Below are positions 9,201 to 18,759 of a stretch of 64,000 nucleotides of DNA, piece by piece; positions within the stretch are counted from its first letter, which is position 1; every line of letters starts with the position of its first letter. The position numbers and the translations under genes are program-made. This stretch comes from Arthrobacter sp. Hiyo8 (GTDB lineage: Bacteria > Actinomycetota > Actinomycetes > Actinomycetales > Micrococcaceae): positions 3,038,001 through 3,102,000 of the forward strand of contig AP014719.1 in the NCBI GenBank assembly GCA_001549895.1, read 5' to 3'. The notes below the pieces were generated by a model. It saw only the letters and a program-made list of their open reading frames with translations, ran no database searches and was not told the DNA's origin.

Positions 9201-9674
9201 TCAGTCGAGCGGCAAAGTGACGGTGACGCAGGTACCCTTGCCTGGGCTGGAGACGACCGAGACGTCGCCGCCCACTTCGCTGACGGCGATGGACATGAGG
9301 CGGAGCCCGAATCCGTGGTGTGCGCCCGCGGGAGTCGCCTGGCTGTCGAAGCCCGCGCCGTTGTCCGTGACAGTCAGCCGGATCCCGTGGTACACAGCGG
9401 CCAAGCGGACGGTGACGTCGTGGGCATGCGCATACTTGAAGGCGTTGCTGAGCACTTCCTTGGCGGCGTGGTAGAGCAAGGAAGCGGAGCCGGACGAGAT
9501 TTCGACACCGTGGTGCGGCGTCTCCCAATGGATTTCGGTCCCTTGGCGGCGGAGCGGTGAGGCCAAGCGGTCGATGCAGCCGGCGAGCCCCAAAGCGTGG
9601 AAGTCAACGGGTTGCTGATCGGTGATTACGCCATTGATGGCGGTGACCTCGTCCAGGGCTGTTGTTGTCTTCAT
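9201..9674 (-). CDS. HATPase domain of a NarL-type histidine kinase, no phosphoacceptor domain
   Basis: 157 residues that are almost only a GHKL ATPase: N-box EVLSNAFKYAHA, G1 DNGAGFD, G2 HGFGLRLM and final SPGKGTCVTVTLPLD. The N-terminus (PVDFHALGLAGCIDRLASPL) resembles the end of a HisKA_3 dimerisation helix, but the phosphoacceptor histidine and any sensor are absent and no response regulator is next to it. It may be a truncated kinase remnant or a free-standing ATP-binding anti-sigma-like protein. The open frame itself is intact with an ATG at 9674. Confidence 0.7.
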   Translation of the reverse strand: MKTTTALDEVTAINGVITDQQPVDFHALGLAGCIDRLASPLRRQGTEIHWETPHHGVEISSGSASLLYHAAKEVLSNAFKYAHAHDVTVRLAAVYHGIRLTVTDNGAGFDSQATPAGAHHGFGLRLMSIAVSEVGGDVSVVSSPGKGTCVTVTLPLD

Positions 9675-9814
9675 GGCCGGTCCTGCTCCCCTTGCAGCTT
9701 TAGTGCTTTCGCCGGCGAATGGGTTCCGCCTGTGCTTGCATTAAGACTGGACCAGAGGCGTTAAGGTTCCCGCGATATTCAGTTAGTTTCGCCCTAATTT
9801 TTTGTCAGGAATCC

Positions 9815-10780
<966 letters not shown>

Positions 10781-10807
10781 TAACGGCTCGGGAATGAATC
10801 CAAATAC

Positions 10808-10819
10808 TTGAATGTTCAA
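10808..10819 (+). promoter_or_regulatory. Short palindrome before the LLM oxidoreductase
   Basis: TTGAATGTTCAA (TTGAA-TG-TTCAA) sits 6 bases before the ATG at 10826. No ribosome site is visible, so the mRNA may be leaderless. A repressor site is plausible, but no regulator gene is adjacent. Confidence 0.4.
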
Positions 10820-10825
10820 TTAATT

Positions 10826-11866
10826 ATGGATTTTGGAATCTTCACTTTCGGTGAGCTATCCCGCGACATCAAGACCGGAGCCTCCCTGTCACCGCACCAG
10901 CGGGTCAAGGACATCATTGAGCTGGCGAAGCTTGCCGAGCAGGCAGGACTATCGTTCCTGGGCCTGGGGGAGCATCATCGGCACGATTTCGCCCTCTCTG
11001 CCCCGGAAATGGTGCTCGCGGCCATCGCTCGGGAAACCACCAAGCTTCGGCTGGGCACCGCCGTCACGGTTCTCTCCACCCAGGACCCTGTCCGGCTCTT
11101 CGAGCAGTTCTCCACGCTGGATCTAATTTCGGGCGGGCGGGCAGAGATCATTGCCGGCCGTGGCGCCTTTGTGGAGTCGTACTCCTTGTTTGGCCACAGA
11201 TTGGAGGACTATGACGAGCTGTTCGAAGAGAAGCTGAACATGTTGCTCGCGCTGCGTGACAACGACAACCTTCGCTGGGAGGGAAGCCTGACCCAAACCG
11301 TCTCCGGGATGGACATAGCGCCGCGTCCGATCCAGGAAAAGTTGCCCATCTGGGTGGGCGTGGGCGGTACTCCGCAGAGTTTCGTCCGGGCGGGGCGGTT
11401 GGGCCTGCCGTTGTTTATCGCTCTGCTGTCCGGGCCGGCACGATTCCGCCGGCTCGTGGAACTGTACCGGGAGACCGCTGAAAACGCGGGACACGACGGT
11501 GCCGCCCTGCCAGTCGGCGCGGGTGGCCATTTCTATGTGGCGCCGACGTCGCAGCAGGCACGGGACACCTTCTACCCCTACTATCGCGCCTACTTCGAGC
11601 AGAACATGCCCCGGCCAGTTGACCATTTCCCGCGGAACACCTTCGATGAATGGACCGAACCGGGTGGCGGCCTGCTTGTGGGAAGCCCCCAACAGCTCGT
11701 CGAAAAGCTACTGGAAATTCATAGCGCCCTCGGCAACACGCGGTATCTGGCTCAGGTCGGTCTCGGCGGGTTGCCTTTCGCTGAGACGGCGCGGTCCATC
11801 GAGCTCCTGGCCACCGAAATCATCCCCGCAGTGAATCGCGAGATCGGCGTTGCTCTTGCGCGGTAA
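10826..11866 (+). CDS. LLM-class flavin-dependent oxidoreductase
   Basis: 346-residue luciferase-like monooxygenase (TIM barrel, reduced FMN or F420 dependent). Recognisable parts: MDFGIFTFGELS start, GLGEHHRHDFALSAPEMVLA, LRLGTAVTVLSTQDPVRLFE, DLISGGRAEIIAGRG and KLPIWVGVGGTP. The ATG at 10826 is preferred to the TTG at 10808, since MDFG is the typical N-terminus. It stands alone between two intergenic repeat clusters, divergent from the hydrolase. Substrate not predictable. Confidence 0.87.
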   Translation: MDFGIFTFGELSRDIKTGASLSPHQRVKDIIELAKLAEQAGLSFLGLGEHHRHDFALSAPEMVLAAIARETTKLRLGTAVTVLSTQDPVRLFEQFSTLDLISGGRAEIIAGRGAFVESYSLFGHRLEDYDELFEEKLNMLLALRDNDNLRWEGSLTQTVSGMDIAPRPIQEKLPIWVGVGGTPQSFVRAGRLGLPLFIALLSGPARFRRLVELYRETAENAGHDGAALPVGAGGHFYVAPTSQQARDTFYPYYRAYFEQNMPRPVDHFPRNTFDEWTEPGGGLLVGSPQQLVEKLLEIHSALGNTRYLAQVGLGGLPFAETARSIELLATEIIPAVNREIGVALAR

Positions 11867-11867
11867 G

Positions 11868-11950
11868 CCCCACGATCTGAGCGAGGGTTGGGGAAAGGGG
11901 CCCCATATCTGAGCGAGGGTCGGGGGAAGGGCCCCATATCTGAGCGAGGG
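11868..11950 (-). repeat. Three tandem copies of the dispersed repeat, inverted orientation
   Basis: Units start at 11868, 11901 and 11932 (spacing 33 and 31 bases). Each carries a CCCC-(A)-ATCTGAGCGAGGG core, whose reverse complement CCCTCGCTCAGATATGGG matches the repeats at 8667 and 10736. The array starts two bases after the LLM stop codon and may also act as its terminator. Confidence 0.7.
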
Positions 11951-12054
11951 TTGCACCTGATCGCCCGCCACGCTTCGCCCTGAGGGAAAGCTCTAGTTGC
12001 CCCCAGCAACCAGTCGTAGACTGGCCTTCGAATCACTACGTGAGTTGGAGAACG

Positions 12055-13788
12055 ATGCTCTGGAAACTTCTCGTTCAGTACCTGCGGCCACATCGGCGGC
12101 TACTGATCGCCGTCGTCATTTTCCAGTTGGCGCAGTCCATCGCGTCGCTGTACTTGCCCACACTGAATGCCGACATCATTGACGAAGGCGTGGCCAAGGG
12201 GGATACCGGGTACATCCTGGGCACCGGCAGCCTCATGTTGCTCATCACCCTCCTGCAGATCGCGTGTTCGATCACAGCCGTGTACTTCGGCGCGAAAGCC
12301 GCCATGGGCCTGGGGCGGGACCTGCGCGGGGCCATTTTCACCAGGGTGGGGGAGTTCTCCGAGCAGGAGGTCACCCGCTTCGGCGCTCCCTCGCTGATCA
12401 CCCGCTCCACCAACGACGTGCAGCAAGTCCAACAGCTCGTCCTGATGTCCTGCACCCTCATGGTGGCGGCGCCCATGCTGAGCATCGGCGGGGTCATCAT
12501 GGCCGTCCGGCAGGATGCGCAGTTGTCCTGGCTGATTGCCGTGAGCGTCCCCGTGCTGCTCGTTGCGGTGGGCCTCATTGTCAGCCGGTTGGTTCCGCTG
12601 TTCCGCAAGATGCAGGTCCGGATCGACACCGTGAACCGGGTGCTCCGCGAACAGCTCGCCGGCATCCGCGTGGTACGTGCGTTCGTGCGCGAGGACATGG
12701 AGACGGAACGCTTCGCCTCCGCGAACCGGGACGTCACGGAGATGGCGTTGCGCGCGGGGCGGCTCATGGCCCTCATGTTCCCGGTGGTGATGCTGGTGCT
12801 CAACGTCTCCAGCGTGGCCGTGATCTGGTTCGGATCGTTCCGGATCGATGACGGATCCATGCAGGTAGGAACCTTGATCGCCTTCCTGAGCTACCTCATG
12901 CAGATTCTCATGTCCGTCATGATGGCTACGTTCATGGCCGTCATGATCCCGCGTGCGGCTGTGTCGGCGGACCGCATCGGGCAGGTGTTGGAGACCCAAT
13001 CGAGCGTGCGGCCTCCCGCGAACCCGGTGACGGAGACCGCCGGCCGCGGCGAGCTGGAATTGCTCGACGTCGGATTCGCCTACCCGGGTGCCGAGCAGCC
13101 CGTCCTGAGCGGCATCAGCTTCCGGGCACGCGCTGGCCAGACGACGGCCATCATCGGCAGCACGGGCGCGGGCAAGACCACCTTGGTGAACTTGCTGCCA
13201 CGGCTCTTCGACGCGAGCAGCGGCTCGGTGCGGATCGACGACGTCGACGTCCGCGAACTGCACCCGGACCTCTTGTGGGGGCACATCGGGCTGGTCCCAC
13301 AAAAGCCCTACCTGTTCTCCGGCACGGTGCGCAGCAACCTGCTCTATGGCAAGCCCGACGCCACCGAGGAAGAACTCTGGCGGGCCCTCTCCATTGCGCA
13401 GGCCCAGGACTTCGTCGAGGAGATGGAAGGCGGGCTTGACGCTCCGATCTCGCAAGGCGGCACCAACGTTTCCGGCGGTCAGCGGCAGCGCCTGGCAATC
13501 GCCCGGGCACTCGTGAAGCAGCCCGAGCTCTACATCTTCGACGACTCCTTCTCCTCGCTGGACACTGCCACCGATGCCAGGCTTCGCCAGGCACTCAAGC
13601 GCCACACTTCGGGCGCCACCATGGTCATCATTGCGCAGCGGGTGTCCAGCATCGCGGACGCCGAGCAGATTCTGGTGCTCGACGACGGGCGGCTGGTGGG
13701 GCGCGGAACCCACGAAGAGTTGCTTGAGACTTCCGAAACGTACCGCGAGATAGTTTCCTCGCAACTGGCAGCGGAGGAGGCGGCATGA
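12055..13788 (+). CDS. ABC exporter half-transporter (degenerate-site subunit)
   Basis: 577 residues: an N-terminal six-helix exporter membrane domain (1-310), then an ATPase. Walker A GSTGAGKTTL, Q-loop VPQKPYLFSGTV, signature NVSGGQRQR and Walker B LYIFDDSFSSLD. The catalytic glutamate after Walker B is Asp here, a feature of the inactive site in heterodimeric type IV exporters (BmrC, TM287 type). Start ATG 12055 follows GGAG. The stop overlaps the next gene as ATGA, which encodes the partner subunit. Probable drug or lipid export. Confidence 0.9.
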   Translation: MLWKLLVQYLRPHRRLLIAVVIFQLAQSIASLYLPTLNADIIDEGVAKGDTGYILGTGSLMLLITLLQIACSITAVYFGAKAAMGLGRDLRGAIFTRVGEFSEQEVTRFGAPSLITRSTNDVQQVQQLVLMSCTLMVAAPMLSIGGVIMAVRQDAQLSWLIAVSVPVLLVAVGLIVSRLVPLFRKMQVRIDTVNRVLREQLAGIRVVRAFVREDMETERFASANRDVTEMALRAGRLMALMFPVVMLVLNVSSVAVIWFGSFRIDDGSMQVGTLIAFLSYLMQILMSVMMATFMAVMIPRAAVSADRIGQVLETQSSVRPPANPVTETAGRGELELLDVGFAYPGAEQPVLSGISFRARAGQTTAIIGSTGAGKTTLVNLLPRLFDASSGSVRIDDVDVRELHPDLLWGHIGLVPQKPYLFSGTVRSNLLYGKPDATEEELWRALSIAQAQDFVEEMEGGLDAPISQGGTNVSGGQRQRLAIARALVKQPELYIFDDSFSSLDTATDARLRQALKRHTSGATMVIIAQRVSSIADAEQILVLDDGRLVGRGTHEELLETSETYREIVSSQLAAEEAA

Positions 13789-15755
13789 GCAGCACAGCAG
13801 GCACCGCCAACCGCCCGCAGCGTCCCCCGATGGGACCAGGCCGTGGCGGACCGTTCGCGGGAATGAGCATCCCGGCCGAAAAGGCCATGAACTTCCTGCC
13901 CTCGGCCAAGCGGCTCCTGGGTACGCTGCGGCCCGAGCGCTTGTGGCTGACCCTGGTCCTCTTCCTCGCCGTGGCCAGCGTGACGCTGTCCGTGATCGGT
14001 CCCCGGCTTCTCGGCGAGGGCACCAACTTGATCTTCGCCGGCGTCGTCTCCAAGCAGCTTCCCGCCGGAGTAAGCAAGCAACAGGTCATCGACGGGCTGC
14101 GCGCTTCCGGCCAGGGCGCCAAAGCGGACATGTTGAAGGGCATGGACCTGACTCCCGGCGTCGGAATCGACTTCGGGGCGTTGTCCTCGATCCTGCTGTG
14201 GGTGCTGGTCCTGTATGTCCTGGCCTCAGCGTTCGGCTGGATCCAGGCGTACGTGCTCAACGGCGTCGTGCAGCGAACCGTGTACCGGCTCCGCGAGCAG
14301 ATCGAAGCGAAAATCAACCGGCTCCCGCTGCGCTATTTCGATTCAGTGCAGCGTGGTGAACTGCTCAGCCGCGTGACCAACGACGTCGACAACATTTCGC
14401 AAAGCCTCCAACAGTCCATCAGCCAGGCAGTCACGTCCCTGCTGACAGTGGCCGGCGTCATCTTCATGATGTTCCTGCTCTCGCCGATCCTGGCGCTGAT
14501 CACCCTGGTCACAGTGCCGTTGACGCTCGTGACCACCGTGCTGATTGCCAAGCGCTCGCAGAAGCTGTTCGTGGCCCAGTGGAAGAACACCGGCGAGCTG
14601 AACGGCCAGATCGAAGAAACCTACACCGGCCACGCGCTCGTGAAGGTGTTCGGCCGCCAGCGCGAAGTGGAGGAGCGCTTCCGCGAGAAGAACGCAGAAC
14701 TGTTCTCGGCCAGCTTCGGCGCCCAGTTCATCAGCGGCTTGATCATGCCGGCACTGACATTCATCGGCAACCTCGTCTATGTGGGGATCGCCGTGGTGGG
14801 TGGCCTTCAGGTAGCTTCGGGCGCCATGCAGTTGGGCGATGTCCAGGCCTTCATCCAGTACTCACGGCAGTTCACGCAGCCCCTGGCCCAGCTTGGGTCA
14901 ATGGCCAATCTGCTTCAGTCCGGCGTCGCGTCCGCCGAGCGAGTCTTCGCGCTGCTCGACACCGAGGAGCAAAGCGCTGATCCTGAGCCCTCCGCTGTTC
15001 CCGAGGTGACGCGCGGACGCTTGGTGTTCGAGAACATTTCCTTCTCCTACTCGCCGGACAAGCCGTTGATCCAGAATCTGAGCCTGGTGGCCGAGCCCGG
15101 CCAGTCTGTGGCGATCGTCGGGCCAACCGGGGCGGGCAAGACCACCCTGGTGAACCTGATGATGCGCTTCTACGAGCTCGACGCCGGGCGGATAACGCTC
15201 GACGGCGTCGACGTCGCCTCGATGTCCCGCTACGAGTTGCGCTCGCGGATGGGCATGGTACTCCAGGACACCTGGCTGTTCGGCGGTACCATCCGGGACA
15301 ACATCGCCTATGGACGGCCAGACGCCACCGAAGCCGAGATTCTGGAGGCGGCACAAGCAACGTACGTAGATCGCTTCGTCCACTCCCTCCCGGAGGGCTA
15401 CGACACAGTGCTCGACGACGAGGGCAGCAACGTTTCCGCCGGTGAGAAGCAGTTGCTCACCATCGCCCGGGCGTTCCTGGCCCGTCCGTCGGTCTTGATC
15501 CTGGACGAGGCCACGAGCTCCGTGGACACCCGGACCGAGGTCCTGGTCCAGAAGGCCATGAATGCCCTGCGGTCTGACCGGACCAGCTTTGTGATCGCGC
15601 ACCGCCTGTCCACGATCCGCGACGCCAACCTCATCCTGGTGATGGAGGCCGGGCAGATTGTGGAACAGGGCACCCATGCGGAGCTGCTGGCCTCCGGTGG
15701 CGCGTACTCGCGGCTCTACGAAGCCCAGTTCGCGGCGCCGGTGGCGGAGGTCTGA
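13785..15755 (+). CDS. ABC exporter half-transporter (catalytic-Glu subunit)
   Basis: 656 residues with a longer N-terminus and an insertion between the first two helices, then the exporter membrane domain and an ATPase. Walker A GPTGAGKTTL, Q-loop VLQDTWLFGGTI, Walker B VLILDEATSSVD with the normal Glu, H-loop IAHRLSTI. Its signature is NVSAGEKQLL in place of LSGGQ. This departure, paired with the Asp in the upstream subunit, gives exactly one degenerate and one canonical ATP site in the heterodimer. Translationally coupled to the preceding gene. Confidence 0.9.
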   Translation: MSSTAGTANRPQRPPMGPGRGGPFAGMSIPAEKAMNFLPSAKRLLGTLRPERLWLTLVLFLAVASVTLSVIGPRLLGEGTNLIFAGVVSKQLPAGVSKQQVIDGLRASGQGAKADMLKGMDLTPGVGIDFGALSSILLWVLVLYVLASAFGWIQAYVLNGVVQRTVYRLREQIEAKINRLPLRYFDSVQRGELLSRVTNDVDNISQSLQQSISQAVTSLLTVAGVIFMMFLLSPILALITLVTVPLTLVTTVLIAKRSQKLFVAQWKNTGELNGQIEETYTGHALVKVFGRQREVEERFREKNAELFSASFGAQFISGLIMPALTFIGNLVYVGIAVVGGLQVASGAMQLGDVQAFIQYSRQFTQPLAQLGSMANLLQSGVASAERVFALLDTEEQSADPEPSAVPEVTRGRLVFENISFSYSPDKPLIQNLSLVAEPGQSVAIVGPTGAGKTTLVNLMMRFYELDAGRITLDGVDVASMSRYELRSRMGMVLQDTWLFGGTIRDNIAYGRPDATEAEILEAAQATYVDRFVHSLPEGYDTVLDDEGSNVSAGEKQLLTIARAFLARPSVLILDEATSSVDTRTEVLVQKAMNALRSDRTSFVIAHRLSTIRDANLILVMEAGQIVEQGTHAELLASGGAYSRLYEAQFAAPVAEV

Positions 15756-15757
15756 GG

Positions 15758-16523
15758 CTCATCAAGCCGCCAGACCTCCTCAGCCTGCCTGGTGGGCAGA
15801 TTGGACTCCGGGACGCGCGCAGCGGCCGCACCGACTCGGTGGACCTTGTCGCCTTCGAGATTGGAAGGACAGCGGTCACTCGAGCCGAGTTTGCCGGGGT
15901 CAAGAATGACCCCAGCCGTGGTCACTCTCCAAACGCGCCGGCACACGGTCTCACCTGGCTTGAGGCCATCGACTGGTGCAATGCGGCATCTGAAGCGGAA
16001 GGCATCAGCCCGGCCTATGCCCGCACCGGACGAAACGTCGAATGGAACGTCGCGGCCAACGGCTACCGGCTGCCCACAGAGGCGGAATGGGAATACGCAT
16101 GCCGTGCCGGATCGGTTGGCCCGCACTATGGTCCGCTCAATGAGATTGCCTGGACCGCGAAGGATGGGCTGTCCGCGCCCCAGCGACGGGGCGCTTAAAG
16201 CTCCCAACGGGTTCGGCGCCTACGACACGCTCGGCAATGTCTGGGAATGGTGCTGGGACTATGCGGATCCCGCGAGATACGGCGACTACAGGGCATTCCG
16301 TGGCGGTGGCTGGGCTGACGACGCCTGGAATGTGCGTGCGTCGGTGCGGCGCGGCAGTGCTCCTGATGCCGTCTTGGAAGACGTGGGCTTCCGGGTGGCT
16401 CGGGGCGCCTGTGGTGCACCAATGGCAAAGTCCGGGCAGGGTTGGTCGGACGAAGCCGATAGAAGCCGGGCAAGAGTACGCGGCCCGATTCCGTTCGGCT
16501 GGACTCCGCTGAAGTTCGACTAG
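15758..16523 (+). CDS. Formylglycine-generating-enzyme-like (FGE-sulfatase domain) protein, frameshifted
   Basis: About 255 residues of the SUMF1/EgtB-type fold: LPGGQIGLRDARSG, AVTRAEFAGV, LTWLEAIDWCNAASEAEGI, YRLPTEAEWEYACRAG, APNGFGAYDTLGNVWEWCWD, FRGGGWADDA and GFRVAR. The frame changes near 16180 (one extra or two missing bases). The frame is open from 15758, directly behind the exporter stop, but no ATG lies near GGCGGAGGTC; GTG 15839 would delete the first conserved strand, so the start is unresolved. No sulfatase is nearby, so FGE activity is not implied. The short gap suggests co-transcription with the exporter. Confidence 0.72.
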
Positions 16524-16568
16524 TGCAAAGTATCCATGCCCGTTGACACCCTCCGCCATCGGAATATC

Positions 16569-16588
16569 CTACAACCAAATGGTTGTAG
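16569..16588. promoter_or_regulatory. Perfect palindromic operator over the ArsR start codon
   Basis: CTACAACCAAATGGTTGTAG is a 9+9 inverted repeat with a two-base spacer. The ATG of the ArsR-type gene (16579) lies inside it, which points to autoregulation of a leaderless or near-leaderless transcript. Confidence 0.7.
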
Positions 16589-16911
16589 ATCAGCTCAGCG
16601 AAACCGAACTTGACCGCCTGTTCCAGGCACTTGCCGATGCCACGCGCCGGGATATCGTCCGGCGGGTGACTGTCGGGGAGTATTCAGTGTCCGGCTTGGC
16701 TGCCCTCTACGCCATGAGCTTCGCCGCCGTCCAGAAACACGTGGCGGTTTTGGAGCGCGCCTCCCTTGTAACGAAGGAGAAGCGTGGAAGGGAGCAGATC
16801 GTGCGGGGTAACCATGATGGCTTGCAGAAAGCCCGCCAGCTGCTCGATGAGTACGAGGCGATCTGGCGGCAGCGCGTCGAGCGGATCGCAGACATCCTCG
16901 CCGAAAAATAG
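16579..16911 (+). CDS. ArsR/SmtB-family transcriptional regulator
   Basis: 110-residue winged-helix protein: LFQALADATRRDIVRRVTVG, then YSVSGLAALYAMSFAAVQKH (recognition helix) and LERASLVTKEKRGREQIVRG. It has no cysteine or other metal-site cluster, and it belongs to the ArsR group that pairs with SRPBCC proteins (next gene 13 bases downstream). The ATG at 16579 is preferred to the upstream ATG at 16543 because the conserved family start is MVVDQLSE and the operator overlaps it. Confidence 0.88.
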   Translation: MVVDQLSETELDRLFQALADATRRDIVRRVTVGEYSVSGLAALYAMSFAAVQKHVAVLERASLVTKEKRGREQIVRGNHDGLQKARQLLDEYEAIWRQRVERIADILAEK

Positions 16912-16924
16912 GAAGGGTTCCGCA

Positions 16925-17422
16925 ATGACGGTTATCAGTTCCACCCAGAATCCCGAAGCGTTGACCTTGACCCTCGTCGCTGAGTTCGATGCCAGCCCCG
17001 AACGGGTCTGGCAAATCTGGGAAGACCCGCGCCAGCTTGAGCGTTGGTGGGGTCCGCCCACGTGGCCGGCCACGTTCGAGCAGTACGAGTTCGAGCCGGG
17101 CGGGAAGGCCAGCTATTACATGACGGGTCCCGACGGCGAGAAGCCCCGCGGCTGGTGGCGCATCACGTCCGTCCAAGCTCCGAACAGGCTGGAGTTCGAC
17201 GACGGTTTTGCCGACGAAAATGGCGCACCCGTCGAGGAGATAGGTGCCGGCCACGCGATCGTGACCATCGAGGAGACAGGCGACCGCACCCGCATGACCA
17301 TCCTGTCCATCTTCGAATCAGAAGAACAGATGAAGAAGATGATCGACATGGGTATGGAGGAGGGAATGAAGGAGGCCGTCGGCCAGATCGACGCGCTCCT
17401 TTCGGAGCACTCCCGCGCCTGA
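16925..17422 (+). CDS. SRPBCC/AHSA1-family protein
   Basis: 165-residue START/Bet v1-like ligand-binding fold of the AHSA1 group: FDASPERVWQIWEDPRQLER, WWGPPTWPATF, FEPGGKASYYMTGPDGEK and the C-terminal amphipathic helix KEAVGQIDALLSEHS. It follows the ArsR gene by 13 bases, a common regulator-effector pair in actinobacteria and firmicutes. Ligand unknown. Intact. Confidence 0.88.
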   Translation: MTVISSTQNPEALTLTLVAEFDASPERVWQIWEDPRQLERWWGPPTWPATFEQYEFEPGGKASYYMTGPDGEKPRGWWRITSVQAPNRLEFDDGFADENGAPVEEIGAGHAIVTIEETGDRTRMTILSIFESEEQMKKMIDMGMEEGMKEAVGQIDALLSEHSRA

Positions 17423-17453
17423 CCCTTCACTTCGAACAAGCCCGGAAAAGCGA

Positions 17454-17483
17454 ACGACGGCGGGAGGTGACTCCCGCCGTCGT
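17454..17483. terminator. Bidirectional hairpin terminator
   Basis: ACGACGGCGGGAG pairs perfectly with CTCCCGCCGTCGT around a GTGA loop, between the convergent SRPBCC gene (ends 17422) and the small gene ending at 17510. Confidence 0.8.
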
Positions 17484-17509
17484 CGTCGCTTCGCGCCTCG
17501 AAGGTGCCG

Positions 17510-17722
17510 TTACAGGGACTGCGCGTCGAACGACGTGGCCTTGGCAGCGCTGCCGGTCAGGCTGACAGTGAAGGTGTTGGGCCCGCTGCAGGTGACCGCG
17601 ATGCTGGCCTTGGAGGTGTTGTGGCGCACCGAGAAGTCGTGCACCAGTGCGTCCAGCGTGTGGTGGGTGGTTGAGCGGTCCCAAATCTTAAGGGTTACGG
17701 AGTCGGCAGTTTCAAACGTCAT
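17510..17722 (-). CDS. Small hypothetical protein (70 aa)
   Basis: Open frame beginning MTFETADSVTLKIWDRSTTH, acidic to neutral and beta-rich, with no signal peptide or recognised motif. The composition (alternating hydrophobic residues, SGPNTFTVSLTGSAAK) would suit a small beta-sandwich. It is followed by the terminator at 17454-17483, which supports it as a transcribed gene. The 148 bases to the next gene upstream contain nothing else I recognise. Confidence 0.5.
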   Translation of the reverse strand: MTFETADSVTLKIWDRSTTHHTLDALVHDFSVRHNTSKASIAVTCSGPNTFTVSLTGSAAKATSFDAQSL

Positions 17723-17870
17723 TGTTCAGTGCTTCCATTCATGAATCCGGATATCCGGCCATCGCGCCAGTGCGAAGGCCGCCGTACAGCTTTTCCATAG
17801 TGCACAGCGAGGCGCGGACTGCTCAAGCCAGAACGGCGTTTGTTGCTAGTGAGACTCATCACAGTGGTGC

Positions 17871-18757
17871 CTAGTGGGACGCAAGACGCAGAGCGCCGAA
17901 GACCGGATCCTGGGTCAGAACCTGCAGAGTGTGGAGACCCCGGGTAGCAAGGGCTATCCGCATGGCCGCCTGCAAAGTGGGCTGGTTCATCCCTAGGCCA
18001 CCGCCAAGGACGATGGGCCCCTCGATGTTCAATTGCCCAGCGCATTTCGCCGCCAACGAGGCAAGATCGGCCCCAGCCTGGAGGATCATGTCCAAGGAAG
18101 CGGTATGCCCGAGGCCGCGCACTCGAAGACAATCGATGATTTCGACGCCCAAAACTCGCGTCCCGCGTCGCCATGGAAAAGGGCGATCAAACCTTCCGGG
18201 CCGAGGAGTCCACAAGATTTCATAAGCGCCTTCGTCAGTTCGTCCGGGCGCAGGCCGCAGTTCACGCGTTCAAGGCTGTACCTCACCGCTTCTCGACCGA
18301 ACCAGTATCCGCTGCCTTCGTCGCCAAGCAAGTAGCCCCAGCCGCCCGCGCGCGCCTCGTCCTCGCCGTTAGTGCCCCAGGCCGCGGATCCGGTGCCGGC
18401 GATCACGGCGATTCCCGTGCTGCAACCTGCGGCCGCCAGCAGCAGGCGCGTGTCATGGACAACGGAGACGACGGCGTCGGGAGCCAATGGTTGGATCAGT
18501 TCCGTCAGCGCGTTCGCATCTTCGGGGGTGTCGATCCCTCCGGAACCAACCACCACCCGCGCAGTGGACCCGCCCTGGAGGGTGGCGAAGACGCCCTCCA
18601 GATTGCGGCGGGCCTCGGCACGGCTCACGTTCTGGACATTGGCGCTGCCGCCGGAAGTATCGGCGACGGCGGTGCCATTCAGCCATTTGATGCCGCGCGT
18701 CTTCGAACCGCCGATGTCCAAACCTACGACCGCGCCGAGGGTGCTGGGGTGCGTCAC
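17871..18757 (-). CDS. BadF/BadG-type sugar kinase (GlcNAc kinase-like), frameshifted
   Basis: ASKHA-fold ATPase of about 295 residues. Phosphate-1 loop VVGLDIGGSKTRG, substrate region VVVGSGGIDTPE, phosphate-2 loop IAVIAGTGSAAWG, GGWGYLLGDEGSGYWFG and adenosine motif IVLGGGLGMNQP match the N-acetylglucosamine kinase/BadF group. One base is missing near 18130 (between FECAA and GLGHTASLD); with it restored the gene is 296 codons. Start GTG 18757 lies two bases after the upstream gene's stop, so it is the last gene of the leftward glycan operon, where it would phosphorylate a released sugar. Confidence 0.8.
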
Positions 18758-18759
18758 TC

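Noticed and set aside
12100..13764. 554-codon open frame antisense to the first ABC exporter gene
   Set aside because: High-GC shadow of a clear ABC transporter; His/Glu-rich low-complexity translation and no family features.
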